DNA of 8,493 bases, taken from NCBI GenBank assembly GCA_035295665.1, contig DATGIQ010000448.1, forward strand, positions 1 to 8,493. Direction: 5' to 3'. Positions 1 to 7,121 of the stretch are shown here, piece by piece (position 1 is the first letter of the stretch; each line of letters begins with the position of its first letter). Position numbers and translations under genes: made by a program. Under the pieces are notes generated by a model. That model searched no databases, was not told the DNA's origin, and saw only the letters and a program-made list of their open reading frames with translations. Origin of the DNA: DATGIQ01 sp035295665. GTDB taxonomy: Bacteria > Planctomycetota > Planctomycetia > Gemmatales > Gemmataceae.

Positions 1-1137
1 GAGCTCAGTTCTGAAATGCAGCAGCTCGCACCCAGCGGCTTAATTGGCCTGGAGAGTGAATGGTCCCGGCTGGAGAGCCAGCAGCAAATCATCTTGGAGC
101 ATTGGCCGATCCTGGTTGATTGGCAACCTACGGAGGACGAAATCGCCCGCCGTGAACGCGACCTGCGCGCACAAGCCGCTGCCTTACAAAAGACACGTCG
201 GGACCTGGAGGCGGCCGAAAAACAGGCGAGTCAGGCCTCGCGCCGGGCGCAGGAGAGCGACCGGAAGCAGAGCGAACGAGTGGTCGCTGCACGAACCGCC
301 GCCAAGGGCGCCCGAGCAGAATTGCAGCGGCTGGGCGATGAATTCTCGCTCCAGGCAAGACGACGCCAGGCGGAGGAGGCAATGGAAAATGCCCGGCAGC
401 GTCTCCAGGAGGCCAAATTGAATGAAGCCGAGGAGACGGTCGAGCAGCGCTGCCAGGATGCGCACAACGCCTTGCGACTCCGGGAAGCACGCTTGCAGCA
501 ACTCAAAGATGAGATGAACCGCCACCGGGGCCGGCTCGAAGGGAGCGAGGGTCTGCATACCCGGCTGGCGGATGCGGAAGCGGCCCTCCAAGAAGCAGAA
601 GAGATGCTCGCCCGGGAACGCCTGGAGGCCGACGCCCATCAGCACCTCCGCGAGCTATTCGAAGCACGCCGGGATAGTCAGGTCCAAGAGGTGATGGGAC
701 CGATCAGTGGCCGGGTCCTCCGCTGGACACAGTCGCTCGGCTTGAACGAATACGGCGAAGTTCGCTTCGGTGATCGTTTTCTACCCGAGGGGCTTGTCCT
801 GCGTCATGGCGACCGGGAAAAAGTCCATACCTTCACGGAGGAATCGTACGGAACGGGGGAGCAGTTAGGCCTGCTCGTTCGTCTGGCGATGGGCGGTGTC
901 TTAGCAAAGGAGGAGCCTGCGGTCACGATTTTGGATGATCCTCTAGCCCACGCCGACCCGGTCAAGCATCGCCGCATCCTGGATATCATGCGCATGGCGG
1001 CAGAAGGCAATCCCGGCTGGACCCCGCCGGCCGGGCGATTGCAGATCCTCATTTTCACGTGCCATCCGGATCGCTTCGATTATTTAACGGGGGTTCGGCA
1101 GATTGATTTGGCGAAGCGGATTGTTCGGGAGACGTGA
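1..1137 (+). CDS. SMC/RecN/YhaN-like coiled-coil ATPase, C-terminal part (5' end outside window)
   Basis: The reading frame is already open at base 1, so this is the 3' part of a longer gene; the ATG at 16 is probably internal. Counting from that ATG, residues about 40-215 are rich in Glu, Arg, Ala and Gln with heptad-like spacing, as expected of a long coiled coil. The C-terminal ABC-type half-site follows: a signature-like GTGEQLGLLVRLA at 279-291, Walker B VTILDDPLA at 303-311, a D-loop AHAD ending at 314, and a switch His in FTCHPDRFDYL (His350). Walker A must lie in the missing N-terminal part. The arrangement resembles large DNA-repair-type ATPases of the YhaN/SbcC/RecN group, which bind DNA and often pair with an SbcD/YhaO-like nuclease encoded upstream. 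That pairing is inference here. The gene ends at TGA 1135-1137 and converges with the ABC transporter operon. The ATPase fold is well supported; the exact family is less certain. Confidence 0.8.
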   Translation, partial: ELSSEMQQLAPSGLIGLESEWSRLESQQQIILEHWPILVDWQPTEDEIARRERDLRAQAAALQKTRRDLEAAEKQASQASRRAQESDRKQSERVVAARTAAKGARAELQRLGDEFSLQARRRQAEEAMENARQRLQEAKLNEAEETVEQRCQDAHNALRLREARLQQLKDEMNRHRGRLEGSEGLHTRLADAEAALQEAEEMLARERLEADAHQHLRELFEARRDSQVQEVMGPISGRVLRWTQSLGLNEYGEVRFGDRFLPEGLVLRHGDREKVHTFTEESYGTGEQLGLLVRLAMGGVLAKEEPAVTILDDPLAHADPVKHRRILDIMRMAAEGNPGWTPPAGRLQILIFTCHPDRFDYLTGVRQIDLAKRIVRET

Positions 1138-1210
1138 AGGAGTGCACGTTTTGTAGAAGGTAATAACTGCTCGGTCAGTTTCTTATCCATGGTCCGGTTG
1201 GTTGTATCCG

Positions 1211-1275
1211 TTTCGCAGCGGTACGCAGAACCGCGCGGAGCGCATCATCACGTGGTTCTGCGTACCGCCGCTAAA
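1211..1275. terminator. Inverted repeat between convergent genes, probable bidirectional terminator
   Basis: GCGGTACGCAGAACC at 1218-1232 is perfectly mirrored by GGTTCTGCGTACCGC at 1254-1268, a 15-bp perfect stem. It extends inward by G-T, C-G and G-C pairs (1233-1235 with 1251-1253). It extends outward with two mismatches to TTT at 1211-1213 paired with AAA at 1273-1275. The loop is about 15 nt. It sits between the stop of the plus-strand ATPase gene (1137) and the stop of the minus-strand permease gene (1322), the usual place for a terminator shared by convergent transcripts. Neither side has a clear long T-run, so intrinsic termination would be non-canonical. A dispersed palindromic repeat is the alternative. 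Confidence 0.5.
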
Positions 1276-1321
1276 CAAGAACCCCAAAAGTACGTCTTCT
1301 TCGGATCATTTCGGGCACGCT

Positions 1322-2290
1322 CTACAATGGCGCCGGCAAATCCCGCCGGGTAAATGTCCACAGTGCCATGCCATAGCCGATCACTCCGACCGTGACCAAA
1401 ACGCCCAGTACATTGAGCGTCCACAGCGGATGTCCATGATTCCACACGTTGCCCAGATCCACCGACCAGCGCTGGGCCAGGATGATCTGCTGCGGTTGGT
1501 AGTAGTAAAAAATCGTAAACGGCCGCAGGACACCGACCGCGTCCCAAAACTGCCCGACCACGTTGATGAGAAACTGGAGCAACGTGAGGAAAATGGCCGC
1601 GGACAGCACTTTCCAGCGGAAGCGGCCCGCTGCGGACAGCCACAGCGTGTACCCACTCACCGCAAATACCAAGGCGGCCACGTTCCAGAGTCCCGGGCCA
1701 AAGATCACCGGATCCAAACGAAGCGCCTCCGGATCGAGTTGCACGGGAAAGGGAAACCGCTTTAAATCCTCGCTGCTCAGCTCGATCGGCCCGACCAGCC
1801 AGACGCCGAGCATCGTCCCCGCCCACATGCTCAAGCAAAGCAAAGGGATTGTCAGCAGATCGATGCCGAGGTGAGCCAGGATGAGACGGCTGCGGCGAAC
1901 AGGTTGAGCCAAGAGCAGTTCCATGGTGCCACGGTCGATTTCACCCGCGATGGCTCCCGAAGCGCGGCCCATGGCCCAGATGCAAAGGATCGTGATCACC
2001 AGCGGATGGACGTAGCCGACGGACAGCATGTCCCGGGCTTTCTCGAGATTGATGTTTTCACCGCCCATCAGGGTCCGCATGATCTTTCCAGGTCCCTCGA
2101 ACAGCGTGTTCTCCAACTGGGACTTGGAAATCGGCCAAGCGCTGGCCAGCCCCATGAGCAAGGGTAACAATTGCCCCGCAATCCGCTGGGTAATCTTCAC
2201 CCACAGGCATTCGAAGCCTGCCAGGAGAAGGAGCACTCCCAACAGGGGCCAGCGCACATCGCGGAGCAGCTTGGCAACGAGCGATCCCAT
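1322..2290 (-). CDS. ABC-2 type transporter permease
   Basis: This 322-residue protein has about six predicted membrane segments: roughly residues 15-33, 93-113, 143-166, 201-222, 228-250 and 291-313. The cytoplasmic motif EIDRGTMELLLAQP at 117-130, just after the second segment, is typical of ABC-2 membrane subunits of the NatB/YhaP/Drr kind, which couple to a separate ATPase to export small molecules, lipids, ions or peptides. The charged stretch between segments 3 and 4 (about 167-200) would form an extracytoplasmic loop. The ATG at 2290 is chosen because it shares a base with the upstream ATPase stop (TGATG), implying translational coupling; a TTG one codon earlier (2293) is the alternative. 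A GGAG lies about 10 nt upstream of the ATG. The substrate cannot be told from sequence. Confidence 0.85.
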   Translation of the reverse strand: MGSLVAKLLRDVRWPLLGVLLLLAGFECLWVKITQRIAGQLLPLLMGLASAWPISKSQLENTLFEGPGKIMRTLMGGENINLEKARDMLSVGYVHPLVITILCIWAMGRASGAIAGEIDRGTMELLLAQPVRRSRLILAHLGIDLLTIPLLCLSMWAGTMLGVWLVGPIELSSEDLKRFPFPVQLDPEALRLDPVIFGPGLWNVAALVFAVSGYTLWLSAAGRFRWKVLSAAIFLTLLQFLINVVGQFWDAVGVLRPFTIFYYYQPQQIILAQRWSVDLGNVWNHGHPLWTLNVLGVLVTVGVIGYGMALWTFTRRDLPAPL

Positions 2291-3165
2291 CAATCAGGGT
2301 CTCCATGATAGCGGCGGTAGATGGCGGACAAGCCAAGCGGCTCCAGGCGTAGGTCCACGAGCGCCTGCCGTCCCAGCCACTCGACCAAGGGCGGCAGGGG
2401 GCCGCTGTATTCAAGGACCAGTTCTGTCGGCTCCTGTCGGCGAAGTTCGAGCCCCGGCAGGTCGGGTAACGGATCGGGCAGCCGATCGGAAAACCGAGCC
2501 CGGATGATCCGGGCTTTGCGCAATTCCTTCATGTCCTGCACATGCACCAGCACCCCGCGCCGCAGGATCCCCACGCGATCGCAAACTTGTTCGACTTCCG
2601 CCAGCACATGGGACGAGAACAACACGCCTTGCCCCTGGCGACTGGCCTGGTGAAGCTGTGCCAGAAGCTCATCGCGCATCTTCGGATCGAGCGCATTGGT
2701 CGGTTCGTCGAGGATCAGCAAAGGGGCCCGCGGTGCCAGGACCTGGAGCAGGGCGACTTTTCGCTTCATCCCAGACGAAAAGTCGGCAATGGGCCGATCC
2801 AGATCGAGATCGAGCCGCCGGGCCAGGTCGTCGATCGGTCCATTTTTCTGCTGTCCACGCAATCGACTGAGGAACCGGACGAGTTGCCGGCCAGTCATGT
2901 TCTCGTATAGCCGCAATTCGCCCGGCAAGTAGGCAACCTGCCGACGAGCCGCCACACCATCGTGCCAACAATCGTGGCCGACGATCCAGGCATGACCAGC
3001 GGTCGGCCGGAGGAAGCCCAGCAGCAAGCGCAGGGCCGTCGTCTTTCCCGAGCCATTGGGGCCTAGCAAGCCGAACACCCCACCGGCCGCCACCTGCAAA
3101 TGCAGATCATCGAGCGCGCGAAACCGACCGTAGTCCTTCGTCAGATGCTCGGTGCGTAACAACAT
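2290..3165 (-). CDS. ABC transporter ATP-binding protein (ABC-2 exporter type)
   Basis: This 291-residue nucleotide-binding subunit has the canonical motifs in order: Walker A GPNGSGKTT at 35-43, signature FSSGMKRK at 129-136, Walker B LLILDEPTNALD at 149-160 and switch His in SSH (His186). At the Q-loop position the sequence reads YLPGE (79-83), with Gly82 where most family members have Gln. The C-terminal 80 residues look like the accessory domain of DrrA/CcmA-type exporter ATPases. The ATG at 3165 is preceded by GAGAAGG about 6 nt upstream and starts the conserved N-terminus (MLLRTEHLTKDYG). The frame runs on to 3345, but that extension lies inside the preceding gene and has no protein character. 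The protein should dimerise at the inner face of the membrane and drive the permease encoded immediately downstream. Family call is secure; substrate unknown. Confidence 0.92.
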   Translation of the reverse strand: MLLRTEHLTKDYGRFRALDDLHLQVAAGGVFGLLGPNGSGKTTALRLLLGFLRPTAGHAWIVGHDCWHDGVAARRQVAYLPGELRLYENMTGRQLVRFLSRLRGQQKNGPIDDLARRLDLDLDRPIADFSSGMKRKVALLQVLAPRAPLLILDEPTNALDPKMRDELLAQLHQASRQGQGVLFSSHVLAEVEQVCDRVGILRRGVLVHVQDMKELRKARIIRARFSDRLPDPLPDLPGLELRRQEPTELVLEYSGPLPPLVEWLGRQALVDLRLEPLGLSAIYRRYHGDPD

Positions 3166-3202
3166 GCAGTGCCTTCTCAGCCGATGGGAGCAGTGCGTCC
3201 AA

Positions 3203-4489
3203 CTACTTCTTTTCGCCGATGCACCAGAGATGCTTGTACGTGCGGAGGAACAACTCGCCGTTCGAGATCGCGATCGAGGCCGACACGGGCTCCTCCAGTG
3301 CATTTTTGGCAAGCAATTCGTATTTCGGTCCCGCGGACAGCACAAACGTTTCGCCCGCTTTGCTGGTCACGTAAAGACGATCGGCACCGCTGACGAACGA
3401 TCCCCAGAAGACACCGCTCAACCGTGGCTTATCGAAAAGATCCCTTCCGGTGACCGCATCCAGGCATTGGACCACGCCGTTTTCATTAATCACGTAAACC
3501 TTTTCGCCAACGACAATGGGCGAGCCAATGCGTTGCGGATGTTTTTGCGGCTGCTGCCACAATCGATGGGTCGCGGTGACATCTCCCTTGCCGCCGGCAC
3601 GAACCGCCAAGGCCGCCCCGCCGAAGCCGGATAGGGCCACGATGATGCCATCGGCCGTGCAAACCGGCGTGGTGTAGAAGAGCGGCCCCAGGCCCGAACA
3701 GGACCATAATTCTTTACCGCTTTTCGGATCGAGCCCTTTCACCTTCCCCGGCACACACAAAATCAATTCATCGTGGTCAGCCAACTTCACAATCACCGGC
3801 GTCGTCCAGGAACCGGCCCAATTCTTGTTATCGGTCCCGACATTGCCACCGGGCTCCTGGTGCTCCCAAACCGTCTGGCCGGTTGCCTTGTTCACGGCCA
3901 GGAGAAATTGCCGCACGCCTGGACCACACCACAGAATGGCCAAATCGCCATAGAGAATCGGAGACGACGCATTGCCCCAGATATGTTCCAGCTTGCCCAG
4001 ATCATGCCGCCACTGCTCATTGCCCGCGAAATCGTAGCAAACCAAACCGGCGGAGCCGAAGCTGGCGATGACGCGCTGGCCGTCGGTGACGGGGGTGGCC
4101 GAGCAAAATGGGTTGGTCGGGTGGGTCGATTCCTTCTCCTTGTACACGATCTCCTTTTGCCAGAGCAGCTTGCCGTCGGTACGGTCAAAGCACAATAGGC
4201 CCCGGCGGTAGGCGGATGCGGGTCCGCCGGCTCCGGGTGGCGGCCAATCCCTCTTGTCTCGTGCCTGTGTCAGGAACACACGCTGGCCCCAGACGATTGG
4301 CGAGGAATTGCCCTCGTCCGGAAGCGGCACCTTCCAACGGACATTCTCGGTTGTGGACCAGCGCAAGGGGAGATGCTGTTCCGGCGAATGCCCATTGCCG
4401 TCCGGTCCTCGCCAGCCCGGCCAGTTGCCCCCCGTGGCCGGCACGGCCAGCAAAAAGATAGCAACCCATGCACGGATAATGCGAACCAT
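3203..4489 (-). CDS. Secreted PQQ-like beta-propeller repeat protein
   Basis: This 428-residue protein begins with a short positively charged segment and a hydrophobic core (MVRIIRAWVAIFLLAVPATG), a likely signal peptide cleaved near residue 20. The mature N-terminus carries NWPGWRGPDGNG (22-33), a motif familiar from planctomycete PQQ-like propeller proteins. Propeller blades are marked by repeats of the form D-x-x-(T/S)G-(K/Q/R)-x-(L/V)W: RTDGKLLW near 103-110, KATGQTVW 201-208, PKSGKELW 255-262 and AVTGRDLF 345-352. These resemble BamB and quinoprotein dehydrogenase repeats, but I see no evidence of PQQ binding or dehydrogenase catalysis. The ATG at 4489 is chosen because AAGGAG lies 8 nt upstream and it opens the signal peptide; the frame extends to 4666 without protein character. 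It is the first gene of the operon with the ABC exporter genes, 37 bp ahead of the ATPase. Its role is unknown; an outer-surface binding or scaffold function is plausible. Confidence 0.87.
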   Translation of the reverse strand: MVRIIRAWVAIFLLAVPATGGNWPGWRGPDGNGHSPEQHLPLRWSTTENVRWKVPLPDEGNSSPIVWGQRVFLTQARDKRDWPPPGAGGPASAYRRGLLCFDRTDGKLLWQKEIVYKEKESTHPTNPFCSATPVTDGQRVIASFGSAGLVCYDFAGNEQWRHDLGKLEHIWGNASSPILYGDLAILWCGPGVRQFLLAVNKATGQTVWEHQEPGGNVGTDNKNWAGSWTTPVIVKLADHDELILCVPGKVKGLDPKSGKELWSCSGLGPLFYTTPVCTADGIIVALSGFGGAALAVRAGGKGDVTATHRLWQQPQKHPQRIGSPIVVGEKVYVINENGVVQCLDAVTGRDLFDKPRLSGVFWGSFVSGADRLYVTSKAGETFVLSAGPKYELLAKNALEEPVSASIAISNGELFLRTYKHLWCIGEKK

Positions 4490-4579
4490 GTGCGAAGCTC
4501 CTTGGGTTCCTGTTCGGTCGCATGGAGCCGACCTGCTGCAAGCTTTGGCCTGGGTCCGAACGTGGAACGGTAGCTTATA

Positions 4580-4608
4580 ATGATAAAAGGATCCGTTGCT
4601 GCCGCCAA
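4580..4608 (-). promoter_or_regulatory. Candidate sigma70-type promoter for the propeller/ABC operon
   Basis: On the minus strand TTGGCG (4603-4608) is followed after exactly 17 nt by TATCAT (4580-4585), a reasonable housekeeping promoter match. Transcription would start near 4573 and leave an untranslated leader of about 85 nt before the ATG at 4489. This rests on motif matching only; planctomycete promoters are poorly characterised. Confidence 0.3.
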
Positions 4609-4931
4609 GCAGCGTCGTCGAGAGGATGCTGGATGCGAATCCATGAAAGAACTCGGATTTCACCATGATAACCCGCGGAGCATGGCGTCGCCGAGCGAGA
4701 AGCAGCAGAATGCTTTACTCCAGGCAGACGCCAGTACCTTCGCAGAGATCAAATGATTGCCCGAATTGCTGCCGGGCGATACTTGGAGTTGATTGATCTC
4801 GATTTGCCTGAACAGCGTTTCGTCTTTTATGCAATGGCCGCGCGGCCTCATGCATATTGGTCTTTTGAAGCGGAGGGGAAAACGGCGATGAGAAATCACC
4901 GAGTTCGCATCCCGAAAACGACGAAAATCCC

Positions 4932-4952
4932 GCCTCCGCCGGGACCGGAGGC
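4932..4952 (+). promoter_or_regulatory. GC-rich hairpin in the leader of the mutase operon
   Basis: GCCTCCG (4932-4938) and CGGAGGC (4946-4952) form a perfect 7-bp stem around a 7-nt loop, 59 nt upstream of the mutase ATG. No T-run follows, so it is not a standard terminator. The left arm (GCCTCC) could alternatively pair with the mutase ribosome-binding site GGAGGT at 5001-5006. The structure is visible; a regulatory role is inference. Confidence 0.25.
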
Positions 4953-5011
4953 TGGGTTCGATGAAATCGTCACTCGCCGTGCCAAGGGCAGCGAAGGAAG
5001 GGAGGTAACTC

Positions 5012-6664
5012 ATGGCCACCGCGACCGACCGCTCGGCTGTGGAACGCTGGGAGCGCGAGAACGCCGCGGTCCCTCTGCGTGACCAGCCGCCCACGACCGT
5101 CAGTGGCGTGCCTGTGAACGCCCTGTACTCCCCAGAAAGCCTCAACAGCTTCGATCCGGAGACCGACCTCGGGTATCCCGGCCAGTATCCGTTCGCGCGC
5201 GGGATCCACGCCAGTATGTACCGCAGCCGGCTCTGGACCATGCGTCAGTTTGCCGGCTTCGGGACGCCGCGGCAAACCAATGAGCGTTTCCGCTTCCTGC
5301 TCGAAAAGGGACAAACCGGCCTCAGCACGGCCTTCGACCTGCCAACGCTCATGGGCTTGGACAGCGACGATCCGCGCTCCCTGGGCGAGGTTGGTCGCCT
5401 CGGGGTCGCCGTCGATACGCTGGAAGATATGCACCAGCTTTATGAGGGCATCGACCTGGGCCAGGTGTCCGTGTCCATGACTATCAACGCACCGGCCATC
5501 ATCATCTTGGCCTTTTACCTGGCGAATGCACGCAACCAGGAGGTCGATTGGAGTCAACTGCGCGGAACGATTCAGAACGATATCCTCAAAGAATTCCATG
5601 CCCAGAACGAGTTCGTCTTTCCTCCCGAACCGTCGGTCCGACTCGTGGCCGATGTGATCGAGTTCTGCACCGAGCACGTGCCGTTGTGGAATACGGTCAG
5701 CATCAGCGGCTACCATATTCGGGAAGCGGGTTCGACGGCCGTCCAGGAGCTGGCATTTACCTTGGCCGACGGGTTTCACTACATCGACACCTGTCTGGCC
5801 CGCGGACTCGATATCGACGCTTTTGCTCCGCGCCTGAGCTTTTTCTTCAACGCTCACAATGACATCTTCGAGGAAATCGCCAAGTATCGGGCGGCACGCA
5901 TCCTCTGGGCCGAGGTTCTCCGCGACAAGTACCATGCCCAGCACGAGGCCTCCTGGAAGCTTCGTTTTCATGCTCAGACGGCCGGCTGCTCGTTGCAGGA
6001 CCGACAGCCGGAAGTGAATCTGATCCGCGTGGCTTACCAGGCCCTGGCCGCGGTCCTGGGCGGCTGCCAATCGCTGCACACCAACAGCATGGATGAGACC
6101 CTGGCCCTCCCGTCGGAACACGCGGTGACTCTGGCGCTGCGAACGCAGCAAGTCCTGGCGTATGAGACCGGCGTAACCAATACCGTAGACCCCGTCGGGG
6201 GAAGTTACTTCATCGAGGCGATGACCCGCCAGATGCAGCAGCAGGGCCGCCAGTATTTTGACCGCATCGAGCAGCAGGGCGGCATGATCGATGCGATTGA
6301 GCGGGGCTTCTTCCGCCGTGAGATCGCGGACGCCGCCTTCGCATATCAACGGGAGGTGGATGCGCGGCGAAAGCTTATTGTGGGCATCAATGCCTTCCAG
6401 GAATCCGAGGAAAGTCCGATCGAAACCTTGGTGATCGATGAGACGGTGGAAAAGAACCAGGTTGCCGCCCTGGGACGCATCAAGGCGCAACGCGATGCAT
6501 TAGCCGTTGGGCAGGCGTTGGCCAAGGTCCGCCGGGTGGCCGGCACGAGTGAAAACCTGATGCCGGCGCTTCTGGAGGCGGCCCAGGCGCGGTGCACGGT
6601 CGGTGAACTCATGAACGCTCTGGCGGACGTGTTCGGCCGTTATGATGGTGCGGCCAAGTGGTAA
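5012..6664 (+). CDS. icmA: B12-dependent acyl-CoA mutase large subunit, isobutyryl-CoA mutase type
   Basis: This 550-residue protein is the catalytic TIM-barrel subunit of the methylmalonyl-CoA mutase family, without the fused C-terminal B12 domain. Conserved blocks include RGIHASMYRSRLWTMRQF (63-80), GLSTAFDLPTLMGLDSD (103-119), SVSMTINAPA (153-162), GTIQNDILKEF (185-195), SISGYHIREAG (230-240) and QSLHTNSMDE (353-362). His235 corresponds to active-site His244 of Propionibacterium methylmalonyl-CoA mutase. The carboxylate-binding Tyr89 and Arg207 of that enzyme align, without gaps, with Phe80 and Gln198. These are the residues, with the same numbers, reported for Streptomyces cinnamonensis IcmA (566 residues). 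The likely reaction is isobutyryl-CoA to n-butyryl-CoA by AdoCbl radical chemistry; 2-hydroxyisobutyryl-CoA mutase has Ile, not Phe, at the first position. The start is set by GGGAGGT, whose last base lies 5 nt before the ATG. A small subunit and a chaperone gene follow. Family call is certain; substrate assignment is inferred from these two residues and subunit layout. Confidence 0.75.
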   Translation: MATATDRSAVERWERENAAVPLRDQPPTTVSGVPVNALYSPESLNSFDPETDLGYPGQYPFARGIHASMYRSRLWTMRQFAGFGTPRQTNERFRFLLEKGQTGLSTAFDLPTLMGLDSDDPRSLGEVGRLGVAVDTLEDMHQLYEGIDLGQVSVSMTINAPAIIILAFYLANARNQEVDWSQLRGTIQNDILKEFHAQNEFVFPPEPSVRLVADVIEFCTEHVPLWNTVSISGYHIREAGSTAVQELAFTLADGFHYIDTCLARGLDIDAFAPRLSFFFNAHNDIFEEIAKYRAARILWAEVLRDKYHAQHEASWKLRFHAQTAGCSLQDRQPEVNLIRVAYQALAAVLGGCQSLHTNSMDETLALPSEHAVTLALRTQQVLAYETGVTNTVDPVGGSYFIEAMTRQMQQQGRQYFDRIEQQGGMIDAIERGFFRREIADAAFAYQREVDARRKLIVGINAFQESEESPIETLVIDETVEKNQVAALGRIKAQRDALAVGQALAKVRRVAGTSENLMPALLEAAQARCTVGELMNALADVFGRYDGAAKW

Positions 6665-6707
6665 GCTCTTCCGCGGCAGGCCGCGCATTTTCGAGGAACC
6701 AATCCGC

Positions 6708-7121
6708 ATGCCAACTTCCGCAGCTCCCATCCGGGTCGTGCTGGCCAAGGTGGGCCTCGATGGCCATGATCGCGGCATCAAAGTTGTGGCCCGGGCCTTG
6801 CGTGATGCCGGCATGCACGTGATCTATGCGGGGCTATGGCAAACGCCGGAAGCCGTTGTCCGTACCGTGGCCGACGAAGACGCCGACTGGCTAGGTCTGA
6901 GTCTCCTCAGCGGTGCCCACCTCACTCTCGTCCCGCGGGTTCTCCACCTGCTCCACGAGGCCGGCCTGGACGATGTGGGCGTCCTGGTCGGCGGAATCGT
7001 CCCGGAAGGGGATGTGGCCAAGCTTCAGGAAATGGGCGTAGCGCGCGTCTTCGGGCCGGGCACACCGTTGCCGGAGATTGTCGATTTCCTGCGCGGGCAC
7101 CGGAGAGCGAGCCATGCCTGA
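6708..7121 (+). CDS. icmB: Cobalamin-binding small subunit of the acyl-CoA mutase
   Basis: This 137-residue protein is a single B12-binding Rossmann-like domain that would hold adenosylcobalamin base-off against the large subunit. The DxHxxG motif is LDGHDRG, with Asp18, His20 (lower axial cobalt ligand) and Gly23. The other two parts are SLLSG (65-69) and GG (95-96), followed by the GPGTPLPEIV segment (116-125). Length matches S. cinnamonensis IcmB (136 residues). The ATG at 6708, with GAGGA 10 nt upstream, begins the conserved domain; in-frame ATGs at 6642 and 6645 overlap the mutase gene and would add about 22 unconserved residues. The gene lies 43 bp after the large subunit and overlaps the chaperone gene by 8 bp. 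A separate B12 subunit, in place of a fused domain, is typical of isobutyryl- and hydroxyisobutyryl-CoA mutases and archaeal methylmalonyl-CoA mutases. Confidence 0.88.
   Translation: MPTSAAPIRVVLAKVGLDGHDRGIKVVARALRDAGMHVIYAGLWQTPEAVVRTVADEDADWLGLSLLSGAHLTLVPRVLHLLHEAGLDDVGVLVGGIVPEGDVAKLQEMGVARVFGPGTPLPEIVDFLRGHRRASHA

Larger units (their letters stand above)
4490..5011. other. 522-bp divergent intergenic region with doubtful small ORFs
   Basis: This region separates two divergent operons and contains no convincing gene. On the plus strand an ORF of 58 codons (4580-4756; internal ATG at 4643 gives 37 codons) ends in an ATGA overlap with a 109-codon ORF (4753-5082). That second ORF would run 71 bp into the mutase gene and contain its ribosome-binding site, which argues against it. 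Its amino acids (GRYLELIDLDLPEQRFVFYA) look partly protein-like, so a decayed or frameshifted small gene is possible. I found no B12-box (GCCACTG) and so no sign of a cobalamin riboswitch. The region also holds the minus-strand promoter candidate and a hairpin at 4932-4952. Confidence 0.5.

Noticed and set aside
3166..3345. 60-residue N-terminal extension of the ABC ATPase
   Set aside because: It lies within the 3' end of the propeller gene and is Arg/Ser/Cys-rich; the conserved domain starts at the ATG at 3165, which has its own ribosome-binding site.
4576..4581. Perfect TATAAT on the plus strand as a promoter for the mutase operon
   Set aside because: No acceptable -35 element lies 16-18 nt upstream, and it is more than 400 nt from the mutase start; chance occurrence is likely.
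4490..4666. Longer N-terminus for the propeller protein starting at 4666
   Set aside because: The ATG at 4489 has AAGGAG at ideal spacing and directly begins a signal peptide; the added 59 residues would bury it and cross the likely promoter.
4490..5011. Cobalamin riboswitch upstream of the B12-dependent mutase
   Set aside because: I looked for the B12-box (GCCACTG) and found none in the leader; the copy near 4006 is inside the propeller coding region.
4660..5241. A 193-codon minus-strand open frame across the divergent intergenic region
   Set aside because: Composition is Arg/Ser-rich and not protein-like, it begins inside the mutase gene, and it would overlap the ribosome-binding site region of that gene.
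4970..6490. A 506-codon minus-strand open frame opposite the mutase gene
   Set aside because: It is the antisense shadow of a clearly conserved enzyme; its translation shows no recognisable motifs and no supporting ribosome-binding site.
6642..6707. Upstream ATG starts for the B12-binding subunit
   Set aside because: They overlap the mutase gene and add residues with no counterpart in the family; the start at 6708 gives the expected length.
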